64,000 nt of DNA from Durusdinium trenchii (GCA_963970005.1 CAXAMN010026672.1:399999-463998), one strand, 5' to 3'. Shown: positions 11,011 through 23,959, counted from the stretch's first letter. A program made the numbers and translations. Notes: generated by a model not told the origin, from the letters alone.

Positions 11011-12805
11011 AGCTGCGAAGAACATCGCTGCGACACGAGGAAGGTCATGGTGAATGACTCGGTTACATGATGTCACGTGGCCAAAGGAGAACTCATCCGG
11101 TCACTCCAATGTTTCCGGAGTTGTGCAAGACCATGACATAGCTTGTACCCTAGGATTCAAACAACCATTGTTTTAATGGTCTTTACCAAAGAACCATTGT
11201 TTTACTAAGGATTTTTACACTACACCACCAGCTCAACCGTTCTTTTAATGGTCGAACTGAACGCTAGGCTTCTACAACAGTCACTGTACTGACCTCCTCG
11301 GGGCCGTCCCGAACACCGAGAGGTTTCTCCCGTTGGGCCTCCGGTCGTAGCGTTTCGTTTCGTTTCGGACGACCGGTGCCCGGGTGGTTAGGAGGTTCAG
11401 TCATACCGAAGCTGAGTTCGACTGGAGTAGGGGAAGTGAATCCCAATCCCAGTAGTACAGGTGGGTAAAGAAGAAGTGTTGTCATCGCTCATTCACTCCA
11501 CTGAGTTCAGAGTGATCTGATCTTGCACTGAACTCCAACATCCCACCAGTATAACTGGATCACATGAAGAACACATCACCACTGATCCACTCCTTTCACT
11601 CCAGGTGGTCCATGTCCATCGGCGCTTGGCTGACTTCGCCGGAGGTCAACGGAGAGCCCGAGGTCGCTGTTTCACCCGTTTCCCGAACGGAACTGGTCTC
11701 TGTTCCGGTGAAAGGTGGGGAATCCCTACTCCCGGCAGGTTACTTTGTGTCCGTACTTCCTGGGTATGAACGGGTTCAATAATCCTTTCCCCTCCAGGTT
11801 GAAACGAGAACAGAAAGGACAACAAAAACACTACCCCAGTGGTGTCCCACAGCGCCTCCACGCCACTGTGGGAATCCTTGCGGCTCCGCAAGGCATCCTG
11901 GAAGCACGAAGATCGACCTCGATGAATGACCTCAACAATCCATACGAACAAATCTTTCTTACATTACCCTTAACATCCCTTAACACATCCTAAAAAGAAG
12001 AAACACATTGCCCCTTAACGACCCATGTAGAAGTACAACTATAAGCTAGATTCATCATTCAAAACTACCAGTTATGTAGGCGAAATGGGGCGGCCCATTT
12101 GCTTAATTTACCATGGATCCTCCGGGTATGAACCACCTGGGTGTTTCCACACCGCCCGGTCCCAGTCCGAAGCAAGCACTTGCGTTCTGTCAAGGCGATG
12201 GCGCCATGCGATGGAGAGAACCAGAGCTGTTTCTGTTCTGGAAAAAACTTGGTACCCCAAAAACACCAAACACACCTTTCCTTTCGGTGTGTTGTTTCCA
12301 GGTGCTTACGGGCAAAACGCCGTTCAACGGATGACACCCAAAACCGGACGACGACGCGAGCATTGCCAGCCCAACACGTCGAGACTGTCTACGTTCGTGG
12401 TAGTCACAAACTACAACGTCCAGGCTGAAACACGGGTAGTGACCTTATACCAGCACCGACTCTGCCAGGTCACCAATTGAAACCTGTTCATTAGGGCCCT
12501 GCCCAGCCCTCCATGTCGGAGACCTGGCAGGGGTTCGGTGCTGGTAAGCATCATTGAATCCTCCAGTGTTCACTGCTTCACACTGCTGCGTTGGAACAGC
12601 ACGGACCCAGACCCTTTGGACCCGGTTTTGGACCCTTTGGACCCGGTTTTCCTCGATGCCCGTCACCCCGAAACACCGGAAGTCGCGGTGTTCCCACGTG
12701 GCCACTGCTTCATCCAAGGGTCGAAGAAGTTTCCACTGCTGAAGCACTCGAAGTGGCGAAGGGGTATCGAAACTGCTATCGTTTAACGGCCCGGTAGATT
12801 TCGGT

Positions 12806-12894
12806 ATACCAGCAGAGGTTGAAGAACCCGAACTAGGCTATCCTATAGGTGCTTCTGTAGGGTCCTAGTTCAGGTCACTTGACCTCTGTTGGTA
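12806..12894. repeat. Hairpin MITE-like element, CAGAGGTTGA family, copy a
   Basis: Ends are TACCAGCAGAGGTTGA and its inverted counterpart TCACTTGACCTCTGTTGGTA; the middle holds CTATCCTATAGGTGC and GGGTCCTA. Copies at 13899-13979 and 40399-40485 share ends and centre. Confidence 0.8.
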
Positions 12895-12922
12895 CTTCGT
12901 TGATCTGGGGTCCATGTAGCTA

Positions 12923-13038
12923 TACCCTAGGCTTCCGACCACCATGAACTGAATAGGCTTTACCCAATCAACTATAGGATTTGAGACTACAAACAACCAG
13001 GTCAACCATGTCTTTATTGGTCTTGGAAGTCTAGGGTA
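12923..13038. repeat. Hairpin MITE-like element, ACCCTGGAAGTC family, copy a
   Basis: Starts TACCCTAGGCTTCCGACCA and ends TGGTCTTGGAAGTCTAGGGTA, an inverted pair of about 20 bp. The interior carries the shared ACAAACAACCAGGTCAACCA block. Confidence 0.75.
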
Positions 13039-13320
13039 TAGATCTGATACTGGTAGATGACCCACGGCCACTTCCCGGGACCCGAAGAGCGGGAGACCTC
13101 TGCCCCAAGAGTTTGCCGGGCTCAAACCAAGAGCGTTCATTTCGCTTAGCCTGGATTTGGGCTTAGAGTTCAGACATGATTTAGATCAGATACCAACTTC
13201 GCATCTTAAACTGCCCACCTCTTGGGGTTTCCTGCCATCCTACTCGACGTCCCCTGAAAGGCCGCGGGTCACACCGAAGCGTCGAACCAGCTCGGCCGCG
13301 CCTCGGGCAGCTGACGCTCC

Positions 13321-13445
13321 ATGGCGCCCAGCAAGGCGCACAAGGCGCGGCTGGTGCCGAAGGACTGGAGCCCTGTCCCGGCGCAGGGGGTGGAATTGAG
13401 GCAGGAAGCGGTGCGAACGCGAATCGAGGCATGGGATGCACCGGG
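13321..13445 (+). CDS. Candidate first exon
   Basis: ATG at 13321 has an in-frame TGA four codons upstream, which supports it as a start. Then MAPSKAHKARLVPKDW, PAQGVELRQEA and TRIEAWDAP, 41 codons plus 2 nt to donor CCGGG|GTGAA. Third positions are nearly all G or C. The minus strand is also open here (RGAAELVRRFG), so the strand is not certain. Confidence 0.35.
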
Positions 13446-13898
13446 GTGAATTTGATTCTGGCCCGGTAGACTGGGTAGACTGGTCTAGTTTCCTTCTTCT
13501 TTGGGGGGCAGAATGCCTGGGAGGTCTCCTAAAACACACCTAAATCATTCGTCAGGCATCCAACAATGACACTGTTACCACCAGCACCTCACTCTGCAGG
13601 TCACCAACTGAGAACAAGACCTATTACGTAGGGCCTTCCCAAGCCTCTACAGAGGAAAACCGTTGGAGGATGCTGGTATCGAAATAGTAAAATTGTAACG
13701 ACAACTATAATAGTCATACTCATAACGCTACACAAATTATATACACAAGTATACACAAGTGTGTGGTGGGCCTTGTCTCGGTTGTTTTTGGTGTCTGGGA
13801 AATGAGCCGGGTATCCATCCCAGAGTGACCGACCATTACTCTGGCTTGGAATCGCAAAGCGAGCCAAGCCCTGCTTCATCTGAACTTTTACCACCATC

Positions 13899-13979
13899 CC
13901 AACAGAGGTTGAATGACCCTATAGACTATCCCATAGGCACCCCAGTAGGGTCCTATAAGGTCACTTAACCTCTCTTGGT
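13899..13979. repeat. Hairpin MITE-like element, CAGAGGTTGA family, copy b
   Basis: CCAACAGAGGTTGAATGACC at the left is mirrored by GGTCACTTAACCTCTCTTGG at the right, leaving a loop around CCCATAGGCACCCCAGTAG. Confidence 0.8.
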
Positions 13980-14669
13980 CAGTCCTGCTTGTTCAGCAAC
14001 TCCACTTGCTGCCTCTCACTGGGCGAATTTCGCATCGCTCGTTGGTTGCAACGAAAAAGACTTCCATAGTCCTTTGCTGCAAATGTTTTAAGAATGCCTG
14101 GGGGCCATTCGGCAGATTTGCCCAATCGAACAAAGAACCGCTGCTTTCGTTGCGCTGCTTCAAAGGCGCCTGCACACTTGTGTCATTCGCCCACCCCATG
14201 ATCCTGGACATGTTCTGGTCTTTGGATTCCATGGGCCATGGCAAAGTCACAGGGCAACAAAAAAGTCCTTTGCAGCGGGCCATGTGGCCATGTGGTGGCC
14301 TCACCTTGGGGCATCCTATGCCCTCCTGGCCATGTGTTGAGATGGACCGAATCCAGAATGAATGAGGACCAGATTCCACAGCAAGCAACAGCAAGCAACA
14401 CGTGGGGAGGAAAACCGAAACAAGGTGGCCAACGCAGGGCACCACGCAGAGAATGGCGTTCTCTCATGCATCTTCTGAGAGGCAAAAGAAGGCAGCAACA
14501 TCAACAAACTCAAGCAACCAGCAACATCCAGTTTGCGTGGTTTATGGACGCCCCTGACTATTTGGTGTTGACACATTACTTGATACTACTTGCCAACAAT
14601 CAAAGGTCGTCCCTCACTTGGTCACTCGAATGTCGAAGTCGCACGTGCGACAAGACAAGTACAGCTGTC

Positions 14670-15077
14670 ATGCTGTGTCTGGGTGGTGTTTCAGTTCTAG
14701 TCATCTGTTGGTGTTTTGTTGCTCTTCGCTATATGTTGATGGTACCTTTCCATCGCAACAATGAACAACCGTCCCATGTCAACGCTGCGACACTCCGGAA
14801 TCGACCGACTTTGGCCCACCGAAGGGCGGCCACCGAAAACCGGGCCGCGATCGGCGAAGTTCGACGCGGAGCGAATGGCGACGCGGAGCGATCGGCTCCA
14901 GTTTCTCTCAAAAGAAAGGGGATCTTCCACAAACCCGCAGAAATGGAGCACGAAAACGGAGCAAGAACCAACGGTGTCCTTGCTGGCGATGGTTTTTGTG
15001 AAAAGAACCGTTCTTTCGAAGAAACCGTTGAAGCCGACAGCTCCCCCCCTCCACCCAAATCCAGCCGCCTGGCATGA
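14670..15077 (+). CDS. Candidate ORF: membrane-anchored protein with hydrophilic tail
   Basis: From ATG 14670 a 135-codon frame ends at TGA 15075-15077. The N-terminus MLCLGGVSVLVICWCFVAL looks like a signal anchor, followed by RYMLMVPFHRNN and a polar tail with LKRKGIFHKPAEMEHE, EETVEADSSPPPP and KSSRLA at the end. The frame is open upstream to 14238 but that part is poor in coding character. The GC-rich part (14790-14900) is also open on the minus strand. Not recognised. It could be a terminal exon rather than a complete gene. Confidence 0.3.
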   Translation: MLCLGGVSVLVICWCFVALRYMLMVPFHRNNEQPSHVNAATLRNRPTLAHRRAATENRAAIGEVRRGANGDAERSAPVSLKRKGIFHKPAEMEHENGARTNGVLAGDGFCEKNRSFEETVEADSSPPPPKSSRLA

Positions 15078-15341
15078 TCTTCGACCTGAGTTTGGCCATA
15101 CGACTTGGTCAGGTTGTCATGGCATCCGCGAGAGGATTGGGTGCGACTCCGATGAAGCTTGACGGGTTTGCTGGACTCCACAGAACTCCGGCTGGGTTTG
15201 CTGGAATAAAGAACTGCCAGCACACTCCGCCAGAAGAGGACTCATCCTCTCAATAAGCAAAAAAAAGGGGTGATCAAACATCACTCTAATTGAAGCCGCT
15301 GATCCAAAATCACTCTAAAGAAGCCGCTGCCCAAAGTCTGT

Positions 15342-15627
15342 CTTCATCTACGCTGGCGAGGCTTCCCTCACCTCTCCGCCCCGCCACTCCGGTCCCGAGA
15401 CCCTCGGGCGTCCCCTGCTGTGTCTCAGGAAGGCTGAAGAGAGACCTGGCGACCGGGAGACCGACCTGGCAACCCGAGCTGTGCTCCAGTACACACACCC
15501 ACTACCCATATCGAATCCGGACCCAGTTCCCAACGCATAGGGTTTGGGAACCGGGCCCGGACCCCTGCGTTTCGAGGTCGGGTCCGCCGACCCCTGCCAT
15601 GGAGAGCCCGTTCGGATTCTTAGGGTA
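15342..15627 (+). other. Exon-like island abutting a hairpin element
   Basis: Plus frame VFIYAGEASLTSPPRHSG, LCLRKAEERPGD, TDLATRAVLQ looks coding up to about 15490. From about 15504 to 15627 it runs into a hairpin of the ACCCTAAGAATCCG family (ends TCGAATCCGGACC and CGGATTCTTAGGGTA). No clean donor is visible. Confidence 0.3.
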
Positions 15628-16320
15628 GTAGAAGAAGATGCCATCCAGTGCCAAGTAGAATCAGAATCTTCTTCAGAAATTGAGGACTTGGCCATGCTTT
15701 CTTGCGAGCACCGAATCTCCGCGCACTGCGCACTGCGCAAGGCTAAAGAAGGGAGAAGGAGGAGAACTGGGAAGGAGAGGAGAGTCAAAGGCAACTAAAC
15801 ACCCAAAACAAGATCTAAGTACCGGCAGTACCCAAAGGGTGTCTTTTTTGATGGAACATGCATAGTATTGCATGGTCAATTGGGCACCACTGAAAATCAA
15901 ACACACCAAGTTGCTCGTTCGCACCATCAAATGGAGCTACTTGTAGCCCCAAGCTGCTAAGGAATATTGGACAAACATGTCCACGCAAGCCCTCACAGCC
16001 TGGGACAAACCCAACGGCCCGTTTTGGATGATGGTGCCGGATGTTGCAGGCCAACCACCATCCATCTACAGTGAACACCGACTCTTACATGTCAGAGCTG
16101 GGACAAACCCAACGTCTATCGACAACCTTTGGGGCTCCTGCTATGCCGATTCGGCACGTCCACTCTCTGTTCGCCGCTTTTTTCTCTCAAGACGCGCTTG
16201 AGGTCAAAGCTAAGGGTGGAGTTGAGCCCGTAGGACGCCACTTGTGCACTTGTTAATCATGGTTGCAAACAGTATTAGGTTGGAGGCCATCGCAAGTAGG
16301 TTGGAGGCCCTACTTTGGCA

Positions 16321-16343
16321 ACTCTCTCTCTCTCTCTCTCTCT
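16321..16343. repeat. (CT)n microsatellite
   Basis: Pure CT dinucleotides next to two copies of the GTTGGAGGCC core (16277-16315). Confidence 0.95.
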
Positions 16344-16410
16344 GCACCGCAGAAAGTCCGCATTAGATTCATTAGATGACCGAAAAATACGACCGATAAC
16401 AGAACCTGAT

Positions 16411-16498
16411 CCAGGAGTCACAAAGGGGTGCCTATTGAAGGATAGGAGTGCCCATTATCCACTCACTTAGGGACTAAAAACCACCCGTTTGTGACCCC
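16411..16498. repeat. Hairpin MITE-like element, CCAGGAGTCAC family, copy c
   Basis: CCAGGAGTCACAAAGGGGTG at the left, CCACCCGTTTGTGAC at the right, with the shared centre CCCATTATCCACTCACTTAG. The 10 bases before it (AGAACCTGAT) also precede the copy at 26254, so the repeat unit may be longer than the hairpin. Confidence 0.8.
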
Positions 16499-17200
16499 AA
16501 GATGAAGCCTGCACAGTCTCAAGTGCTGAGGGCGCAGAGTCTGGCCCAAACAGTCCATGTGGGGCATGATCCAACTCTCGATCTTACTCGTACCGATCAG
16601 ATGGGGTGAAACCGGTCTCCATGTCGGTCTTCCAGTGTCCTCGGGAAATCCCTCCACCTGACCATTCAGAAATCCCTCCACCTAGTTTGGGTGGTGCTCT
16701 TGCTCTCGCACGAAAGCGCGTTTTCCATTTTCTGCGGTGGTTTCATCAAAAGCCGGTTCCAGTTTTTCCTGCTTCGGTCTGGACGTGTCACAGAGTCAGC
16801 CCAAAGCTGACGGTGCTCGCCGTCCCACCCAGCACGATCGACAGCACATCGATCCAGGCGTGACGCGTGACGTGTCTCTCTCTTCTCAGCCGAAACGGAG
16901 CAGCTTGGTGATCCGCCAACGATGATCGGGAGACAAGAGTTTCTTTGGCATGGTTTTTGGCACTCCTGCCCGTCATGACCCCTCATGGCCATTGATGAAG
17001 CTAAGCCCTGACATCTTTCGGATGGATGCAAAGCTACTCCCCGACTGATGTCGACTCAGTGGTTGTGTTTTTGCAGTGACTGCAAGTAATTCAGTGTCTG
17101 GAACGATTTTTCCCCGAATATATTCTATAGCAGACCTTGCCCTACCTGCGAAGCCAACAATCTGTGATGAACGAAATCGAAGTATCAAGGTGAACTTGCT

Positions 17201-17225
17201 AAAAAAAACACACACACACACACAT
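17201..17225. repeat. A8 plus (CA)n microsatellite
   Basis: Poly-A run followed by about eight CA units. Confidence 0.9.
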
Positions 17226-17679
17226 CCCCTCAAAAAAGATACACAAACCCAGCACGGTTCCCCAGTTTGAGGTGGTTAAGAACCATCCATCCTCCCTCCT
17301 TTGAGGCTGTAATTGGGGTGGTGCGATCCGCGATCCGCACATCGGCAGAGGCCCCCCCTCCCTTCTTCACCTTCAAAGAGCAAACAAATCAGGAGGCTTC
17401 CTCTGAGGAATCCGATTCTTTGTTCTCTTCCCTGGACTTCAGTTCGACCATTGAAAAATACTGGGAACGACCGGTCGGTGAACTTGTAGCTGTTTTAATC
17501 GTCAAACGTGGTTTGAAGTGGCTTGAATCCGAGGGTCTTGGAACACCGGAAAAAAAACAACATGTTTTCATGCATTTCTTCTTTCCCACCGAAGATGAAG
17601 ATCGACTTACCATGGTCCATGGTCAAGCTACCGGCCTTGGCCTTGGCCATAGCGGGCTCCAGGTGCCATGACTCGTCAA

Positions 17680-17905
17680 AGACGTGACCGAACTGGCTGG
17701 GTCTTCGACATCACGGGACCGGTCGTGGATTCCGAGAACGTCCGGACCGGTCGTGTCCGCTGTTTCAAAACATCCATCGATCCATCGATGCTCCGTCCCT
17801 TCGGGACGGACATCGATGGAGAGAAGCCGTCTCAGCACGTGGAAGGCGCGTGCAGTCTTGACCATCGCTGGGAGCCCCTTTTTCTTTGGTCGATGCCATC
17901 CTCCA
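17680..17905. other. Exon-like island, strand unresolved
   Basis: Both strands read well. Plus: GWVFDITGPVVDSENV, CFKTSIDPSMLRPFG. Minus: MVKTARAFHVLRRLLSIDV, HRWIDGCFETADTT, VLGIHDRSRDVED. It also contains an 11-bp palindromic pair around GTCCCTTCGGGAC. Acceptor-like sequence exists on both sides. I expect one exon here but cannot choose the strand. Confidence 0.35.
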
Positions 17906-18892
17906 GGTGACGATGCCACCCTCCTTTTCTTTGAACCACCGAAGCCCTCCCCGAAGCGTCCGTAGTAGGCCCAAGCACCCAGTGTTGGGAGACTGCCCAG
18001 CGCCCTGAGGAGGAATTGTCCATAACCATCCAGTTTCTGGTATGTGCTGGTATGTGCTGGTCAAGTTCGTTATGCAAGGAGGCACCAATGGGTCAGCTTC
18101 GTCCAGCAAACCAGTTCGTTCCTGTGTGAGTCAAACTTCTTCAAACAGTTTGCCTGAAACCACAACCAATGAACGTTTTGTGAGGTATCTCATACAAAAC
18201 GTAGAGACTCCCATGTGTGTCCTCATACGAACGCCGGAAACCGCAAAACCAAGCCTGGCCCGCCAGGCAATTTGACATGACGATCTCCCAAACGCTCATA
18301 CCCTGACGCCTGAGCCGTATTTTCTGGAACGTTGACCGAACAAGCTCGACCTGTTCTTGTGAAACATGGGGTGTCCCCAGTCCGGGCAGGTTATCCACTG
18401 ACTGGGTATGTATCTGGCGTCTCAAATCCCTAGACCAAGGGGCCGTGAAATCTTAAGCGTCTGGGTGGTCATAAACCCGCTTGGCTGCTTGACTATGTCC
18501 TGAAGACTAGCTGTGACTTGCCGTGCTGCCGTGCGAACGCTCCGACATCTTCGCATGCTGAAGGCTTGACCACTGGTCTGGAACGCGGAAATATACGGAA
18601 ACTACATGGAATTACAGTCGCAGGAAGAAGTTTGGCATATAGCCCCAAACAGCGCTAAGTATAGTTATCCCGAATTCTTCTTCGCATAACTGTTTACAAA
18701 ACCTCCGTGTCTGTGTGTGTGTTTGTGGTATACTCCGGCTACACATGTCGTTCCTCTCAGATCTGCGTTCTTTGCTTCATCGAGAATGCATTATCGATCC
18801 TTAGGGGCCCTTTCTCGTCGTCGATGAGGTCCTCGGTGACGAACCTAAACCGTCGGTCCAAATAGAGTCGAACTGGACTTCTAGGGCAAAGC

Positions 18893-19344
18893 TTAAAAAT
18901 CTGGTGGACTTTCGTTGGAATTATCTTTCCTACTCATGTGAGTTGATTGGGATGTCAAGTTGGCTGACCTGGACACAGAAGGATTGATCCTTTTTTTCCT
19001 CATAGCATTTTCCAAACCAGCAAAGACCTTCTTTAACTTGGGAAACCAATCATCTGCCGGATCCCAGCTCGCCCGGCACACCATTACTTTCCTTTTCGTC
19101 CTGAGGCAATGCCACCTCTACGCTGACATAGATCCATGAGCGTCGTCTTTCGCTTCGTTAAGCCGGGGATCTTGCGCCGTCGACGAGTCCAGTGAGGAAC
19201 ATGACGACTGACTGGTGCGAGAACGCAGGGAATGAGGGTGGGATCCAATCGAATCTCTAGCGGCTCCGTCTCCGTCTCCATTTCCCTACTTTCGTCGCAC
19301 CGCACCAGGGAAAGACGACAAACAGAATCTACACGCCGACGCAC
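18893..19344 (-). other. Minus-strand coding-like region, two overlapping frames
   Basis: 19344-19084 reads SREMETETEPLEIRL, HWTRRRRKIPGL, TLMDLCQRRGG and ends RKGK-stop. The stop TAA overlaps an ATG (TAATG) opening a second frame, MVCRASWDPADDW, KLKKVFAGLENAMRKKR, to 18893. The plus strand is full of stops here. It could be the 3' end of a gene with one frame change, or two exons. No homology recognised. Confidence 0.3.
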
Positions 19345-19847
19345 CGTGAAAAAGTGGATGGATCAACCTACCAGGTGGGAGTAGTTCATTTTTGGGTCCC
19401 AAACACGGAAGTACTTCGGGGAGACTTGGCACGCTATGGCGTCCGTCCGAATCCCATTGGATGTGACCGGGTCAAAGGTCACCTTCGGATGGGGCGGCTC
19501 GTTGTCTGGAGTACTTATAGCGAGACTCTTCTTGGCTTCAAAAAATGGACCAACATCTTTAGATTGGAGCTCTAACCCCCACGAAGTCATGAAGAAAACA
19601 GAAGACTTGACGAAGAGGAACCGAGTCGTTGACAGTCGTCGAACATCTGATTTAGGTACCTCCACCGTGGTTGGATTCCAAGACGAAGCGTGCTGCGTTC
19701 GGCGCTTCGTTCGCTTCAGGCACGAACGGCACACCTGCCACCAGGTCCCCTCCCTGCGGGACCGAAGAAGCCACGGTCTCTTCCACGCTGGGACACCGGA
19801 CAGAACCGGACAGATAGAAGACAACAAGCGGTCGACACATGTGACAC

Positions 19848-19891
19848 AAAGAGAGAGAGAGAGAGAGATATATATATATAAAATATATATA
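19848..19891. repeat. (GA)n(TA)n microsatellite
   Basis: About 10 GA units run into TA dinucleotides. Confidence 0.9.
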
Positions 19892-19999
19892 CCAGGCCAT
19901 ATTTTGGGTGGTTGGTGGTCCAAAATAGAGGTCATTTAGGTTCTAGGTATATTATATATATATACACACCAACTGGCTAGAAACCCTCAAACTAATTAC

Positions 20000-22960
20000 A
20001 CATAGCAGTCTACACCAATCACGTCCGAAGGTATCCAGTGACCCTCCTGGCACTCGGTGCAGAAACTACACAGTTTGTGAAATGACATCTTCTAGGAATC
20101 CTCCCCAATCTCTTCATCTCTTCTCACCTCCTGCCCATTCAAAACCAGTGGAAACGATTGGACACTTCCTCGAACTGAGAGTTTGACTAGGAGGCTTTCG
20201 ATGTCTTCCCTTGGTGGATCAGCAAACCTAGCCTTCCAACACCATTGAAAAAAGACGGGAACGGTCTTGTAGTCTAAAGCCCTTAGTGCCACAATGGTTG
20301 TTCGGAATTTCCTCCATATCAACCCAGTAGAACCGGTGGGCACGAACCCACCAGGGACCCCTCAAAACACTCTTCGAACCTGAGACCTCCGGTGTGGGGC
20401 GCTGATCACCTGCTCTGTCCAGGCACAGTCATGACAATCCTCTGGGGGTCTTTTGGGGATCTAGAAGCGGGTGTTGAAACACACGTCGTTGCACCTGGCA
20501 AACACCCTTGTTGCACCTGGCGGAATGTGTTGGAGAGGCAGATTCTTTGGGGATCTGGGATGAAAGCCAGGTCACAGAGATGTCCAGGGTGGAAGAGATT
20601 GACCTTCCTCCGCAGGATTTTGGGCAAAACCATGGATCAACGAACCCACGTCGCTGATCCGTCGCGACGGATGCGGGCTGAAGGAATCATCCAAAAGGAC
20701 CAGAGAGAGGCGACTGAGACTGAAAGATGGGCTGTTTCGAAGTCTTCATTACACTATCTCAATCTCCAAACCAGATGGCGCAGCAAAACGTTGAGTAAAC
20801 CCCCTTGACATTTTGGATGAAAGAACACAAATGCTACACTTGGCAACGGCTTGTCTTTCTTGAGCGATGCTTTGCTGCTTGAGATGTCCCATTGTGGGGT
20901 GCTCAAGAAAACAGCGCCCAGAGAGGACAAAACCTACACCAACTTCTTCAAATCCCTACCTGAGCATCAGGGACATCTTGAACCGTGGGAAGAACCCCTT
21001 AGTGACCTTTTTGGAGTCCTAAGTGACCTTTAGTGACCTTAAACCTGCGGTTGAAAAGGTCACTTTGAAGCACCCCCACCGTGGCATTTCAACCAACTGC
21101 ACTGCGTCCAACCCAGCACTTTTCTTTATCTTAAGTGTCGCTGTCATTTGCAGTTCAACGTCTCCATTGAACTTGTCACATCACTGGTAGTTCAATCGTA
21201 TGAGGTGACAATCTAACTGGCGCATCTTTTGACATCCTTTCTGGCATACCTTGTGTACCTGGCATGTCTTTTGACATCCTTTCTGGCATTCTATCCGGCA
21301 TATTTTCAGGAATTCCAACCGGCATATCTTCTGGCACTCTAACTGCGGAGGTCTGTGCGTGCCCAGGAAAGCTCTGGATGGTGTGCAGGTCTGTGCGTGC
21401 CCAGACTGCGCTGGCACTCGTTGTGACATGAGGAGGAAGGAGATGGAGGAGGAGGAAGGAGGAGGAGGAGTGGCACCTTTCTTGAAATCCAAAGGCCCTC
21501 ACCTGGCAGGTGAGGAAAAAGAAAGTGACCAGGTTGACTTGAGGGTAGGAAGATGCTGGTTTTCTCGAAGCTTCCATCTATTGCCTCCTTGTTTCCATCT
21601 CCAAGCAAAGCAAGCGATTCCTGGTACGATTCGACATACCTCCAGTCATTCTGGCCTTCGACTCAGTCTCTATCATTCTCAACTTCAATCCCTTGCACTT
21701 TTTGGTCCGACAATTCTTTAGGCGAATTGAAAGCGATTTGGGTGTGCATTGAAACAGACCTCCTAAAGACCTCCTGGAAGAAGATAAATTGACCAGTCTA
21801 CCCATTGGTTGCAGTGTCTCCCTATGTCCACAAAAGCCCACCCATGGACTCGACAGGACTTGGAAAAGCCCGACTTTCTGATTTTCTGACACATCCTGAC
21901 GCATCCTCCTCTGCTCTGGTTCCTTCGCTGTGTGCTTCGCTCAGAGGGCACGAAAGAGCCGCACCACATCCGCCACATAACCCAGGCTGTTCACCTGGAT
22001 CGGACGGCGTGGGACCGGGGAGAGGGGACCGTTGGACGGAGGACCCCCCGGTTTCTAAGACTGATTGAGGTTTGAGGCAATCCTTTTGTTTGGGGGGGTA
22101 ACACCATGTATGTTCATGTGGGGTTGGAGGAGCAGTCTTGAGATTGGAGAGTGAAGATTTGGATCATTGGAGCACCAGAATCCCCTTCTTTTGATCTCTT
22201 ATGGTCCACGGTCTCACCTTTGTGCGGGGCGGTCATGGTGGTTTCAAGCCAGAAAGCCCAATCCGCACCATCCTTGGGGTCGCCCCCCTAGGCACATCAT
22301 CCCATCCTCACTTCGTAAGATCTCTGGAACATGGGGAGATGGGGGTGGAGGAAGGGCCGATGCTCCCGTACCGGGAGTCACAGAGTCAGTTGCTTTGGCC
22401 TGGGTGGTGCGTCCAAGTCGGGGCGGATGTGATGTGACAAGGGCTACCTTACCTCCTTGCTCTCGATCCTCTCCGTTTCGTTGGGAACAACCCGGCGACT
22501 CGCTGGGATGATGCCGCGCATCGGTGGTTTTTCGGCTTTCGCCAGCTGGGGATGTGCTGCCTTCTTTCTATTTCGTCAGCTGGGGCGGTGTGTTTCTGAA
22601 AGCTTGGAACAGAAAGTTGGCCACCCCGGAGAAAATGGGAATTACACCACCGTAGACCCCAAACAGGTGGGACCCCCAAGAATTGAGAACCCCTATAACA
22701 GTAAACTGAATTGGGGAACAAGAACCTCCACCATTCTTTTTGTTTCTTTGGCTTTTGTGGGCACATCAGTGGGACCAACGCAGAACACCGCCCGGGCGAT
22801 ACGCGGTCAGAAAGCCGTTTTCACCGGCGGATGGAGTGGTCCATGCTCGTTCCTTCGCCACAGAGCCCTTGGAGTCTATCCCAGACACGACCTAGCTGGG
22901 ACTGCCATAGGACTGCCGCCCCATTGACCCCCTTTCAACCACCCCTGGCCGTTTCTCGGC
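20000..22960. other. Stretch with no supported gene
   Basis: Contains a degenerate 24-bp-type repeat at 21215-21330 (copies of CATCCTTTCTGGCAT and relatives) and relics of the GGGACTGCC hairpin family at 22880-22978. Short open frames lack splice support. Confidence 0.4.
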
Positions 22961-22979
22961 AGTCCGAATCGGCAGTCCC

Positions 22980-23094
22980 TACCCTAGACTTCCAAGACTA
23001 TTAAAAGAATGGTTGAACTGGTTTTTGTAGTGTAAAATCCTTAGTTGGTTCGGGATTCAGCCTATTTTTTTTAATGGTGCTTGGAAGTCTAGGG
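22980..23094. repeat. Hairpin MITE-like element, ACCCTGGAAGTC family, copy b
   Basis: TACCCTAGACTTCCAAGAC at the left mirrors GTGCTTGGAAGTCTAGGG at the right. The interior has TTTTTGTAGTGTAAAATCC and GGTTCGGGATTCAG, both shared with the copies at 31440 and 62235. Confidence 0.8.
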
Positions 23095-23145
23095 CCTATG
23101 GTCTTGAAAAAAGGTCGACGACGGTGTCGCGAGTCGACGAGTCAC

Positions 23146-23251
23146 CCAGACGTGGCGAGTCGTCGACGAGTCGGACGAGGTGCCCCGGCGGTTCGATGCG
23201 CTGAAGCCCGACGAAGAAGGCGAACTCCGACGTCCGCAGCCCGAAGAGAGG
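23146..23251 (-). CDS. Candidate internal exon
   Basis: Minus strand, acceptor CGACACGAG|CCT, 35 codons plus 1 nt, donor CTGG|GTGAC. The reading is PLFGLRTSEFAFFVGLQR, IEPPGHLVRLVDDSPRL, with almost every third base G or C. An upstream acceptor at 23277 would add 8 codons. The plus strand is also open (RRFDALKPDEEGELR), so the strand is moderately uncertain. Confidence 0.35.
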
Positions 23252-23959
23252 CTCGTGTCGGGTTCGGGGTTCGCCGCTCCAAGTGGAATCAAACGAAGAA
23301 GATGAGGATTCCGGTCGCATCAAGCACCCCGAAGCCAGTCCACTCAGTCCGATTGGGGCAGTCAGGTCCAGGTCCAGTTCGGTTGGAGCAATCAACCAGA
23401 ACCTTGAAGGTGGACCCAAGTATCCTGGGGATCATGGCACCGGGCAACCTTGGGTTGACCAGAAGGGACTGAGGTCAACCTCCTTGGCTTGGGGATCCTG
23501 GTTTTGACCCAAGTGACCTTGATTGTTCTGATCTCAAGTTCGGTCACTCCGGGTGCAAGTCACGTACTTTTCCTTTCCACAGGGCCACCCATGGCCTTTT
23601 TCATGGTGATCAGAAAACCACACCCATCACTTGCAACATCAAACCAAGCGCGTTGTACCGTGAGCCACTCCGCTTGGAGAAAAAAACGGACGGAATCCAA
23701 ACCATCCATCGCATTGAGAAGGTTTACAAGTATACTGCGACTTGGTTCTAGTATGTTCTAGTAAGGTTCTATATGGTTCTATTCAATTCTGTCCCAAGTC
23801 GCCAGCAGAATTGGCAAGGAGAGCAACAACGTCCAGGGCACTGCCTGGAACAAAACGGGTGCTCAAGTGAAAACCCAAACCAGGAACTGATGGTTCTGTC
23901 ACACATCCGATGGTTCTGCCCCCAAAAACGAAGACACATGAAGCAACTCAGTTCGATAT

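Larger units (their letters stand above)
11011..13320. other. Repeat-filled non-coding stretch
   Basis: Contains relics of the ACCCTGGAAGTC hairpin family (11150-11265), a copy of the TACTTCCTGGGTA repeat (11700-11772), a 39-bp duplication of a GACCCTTTGGACCCGGTTTT type near 12605-12650, and two complete hairpins at 12806-12894 and 12923-13038. No gene is supported. Confidence 0.45.
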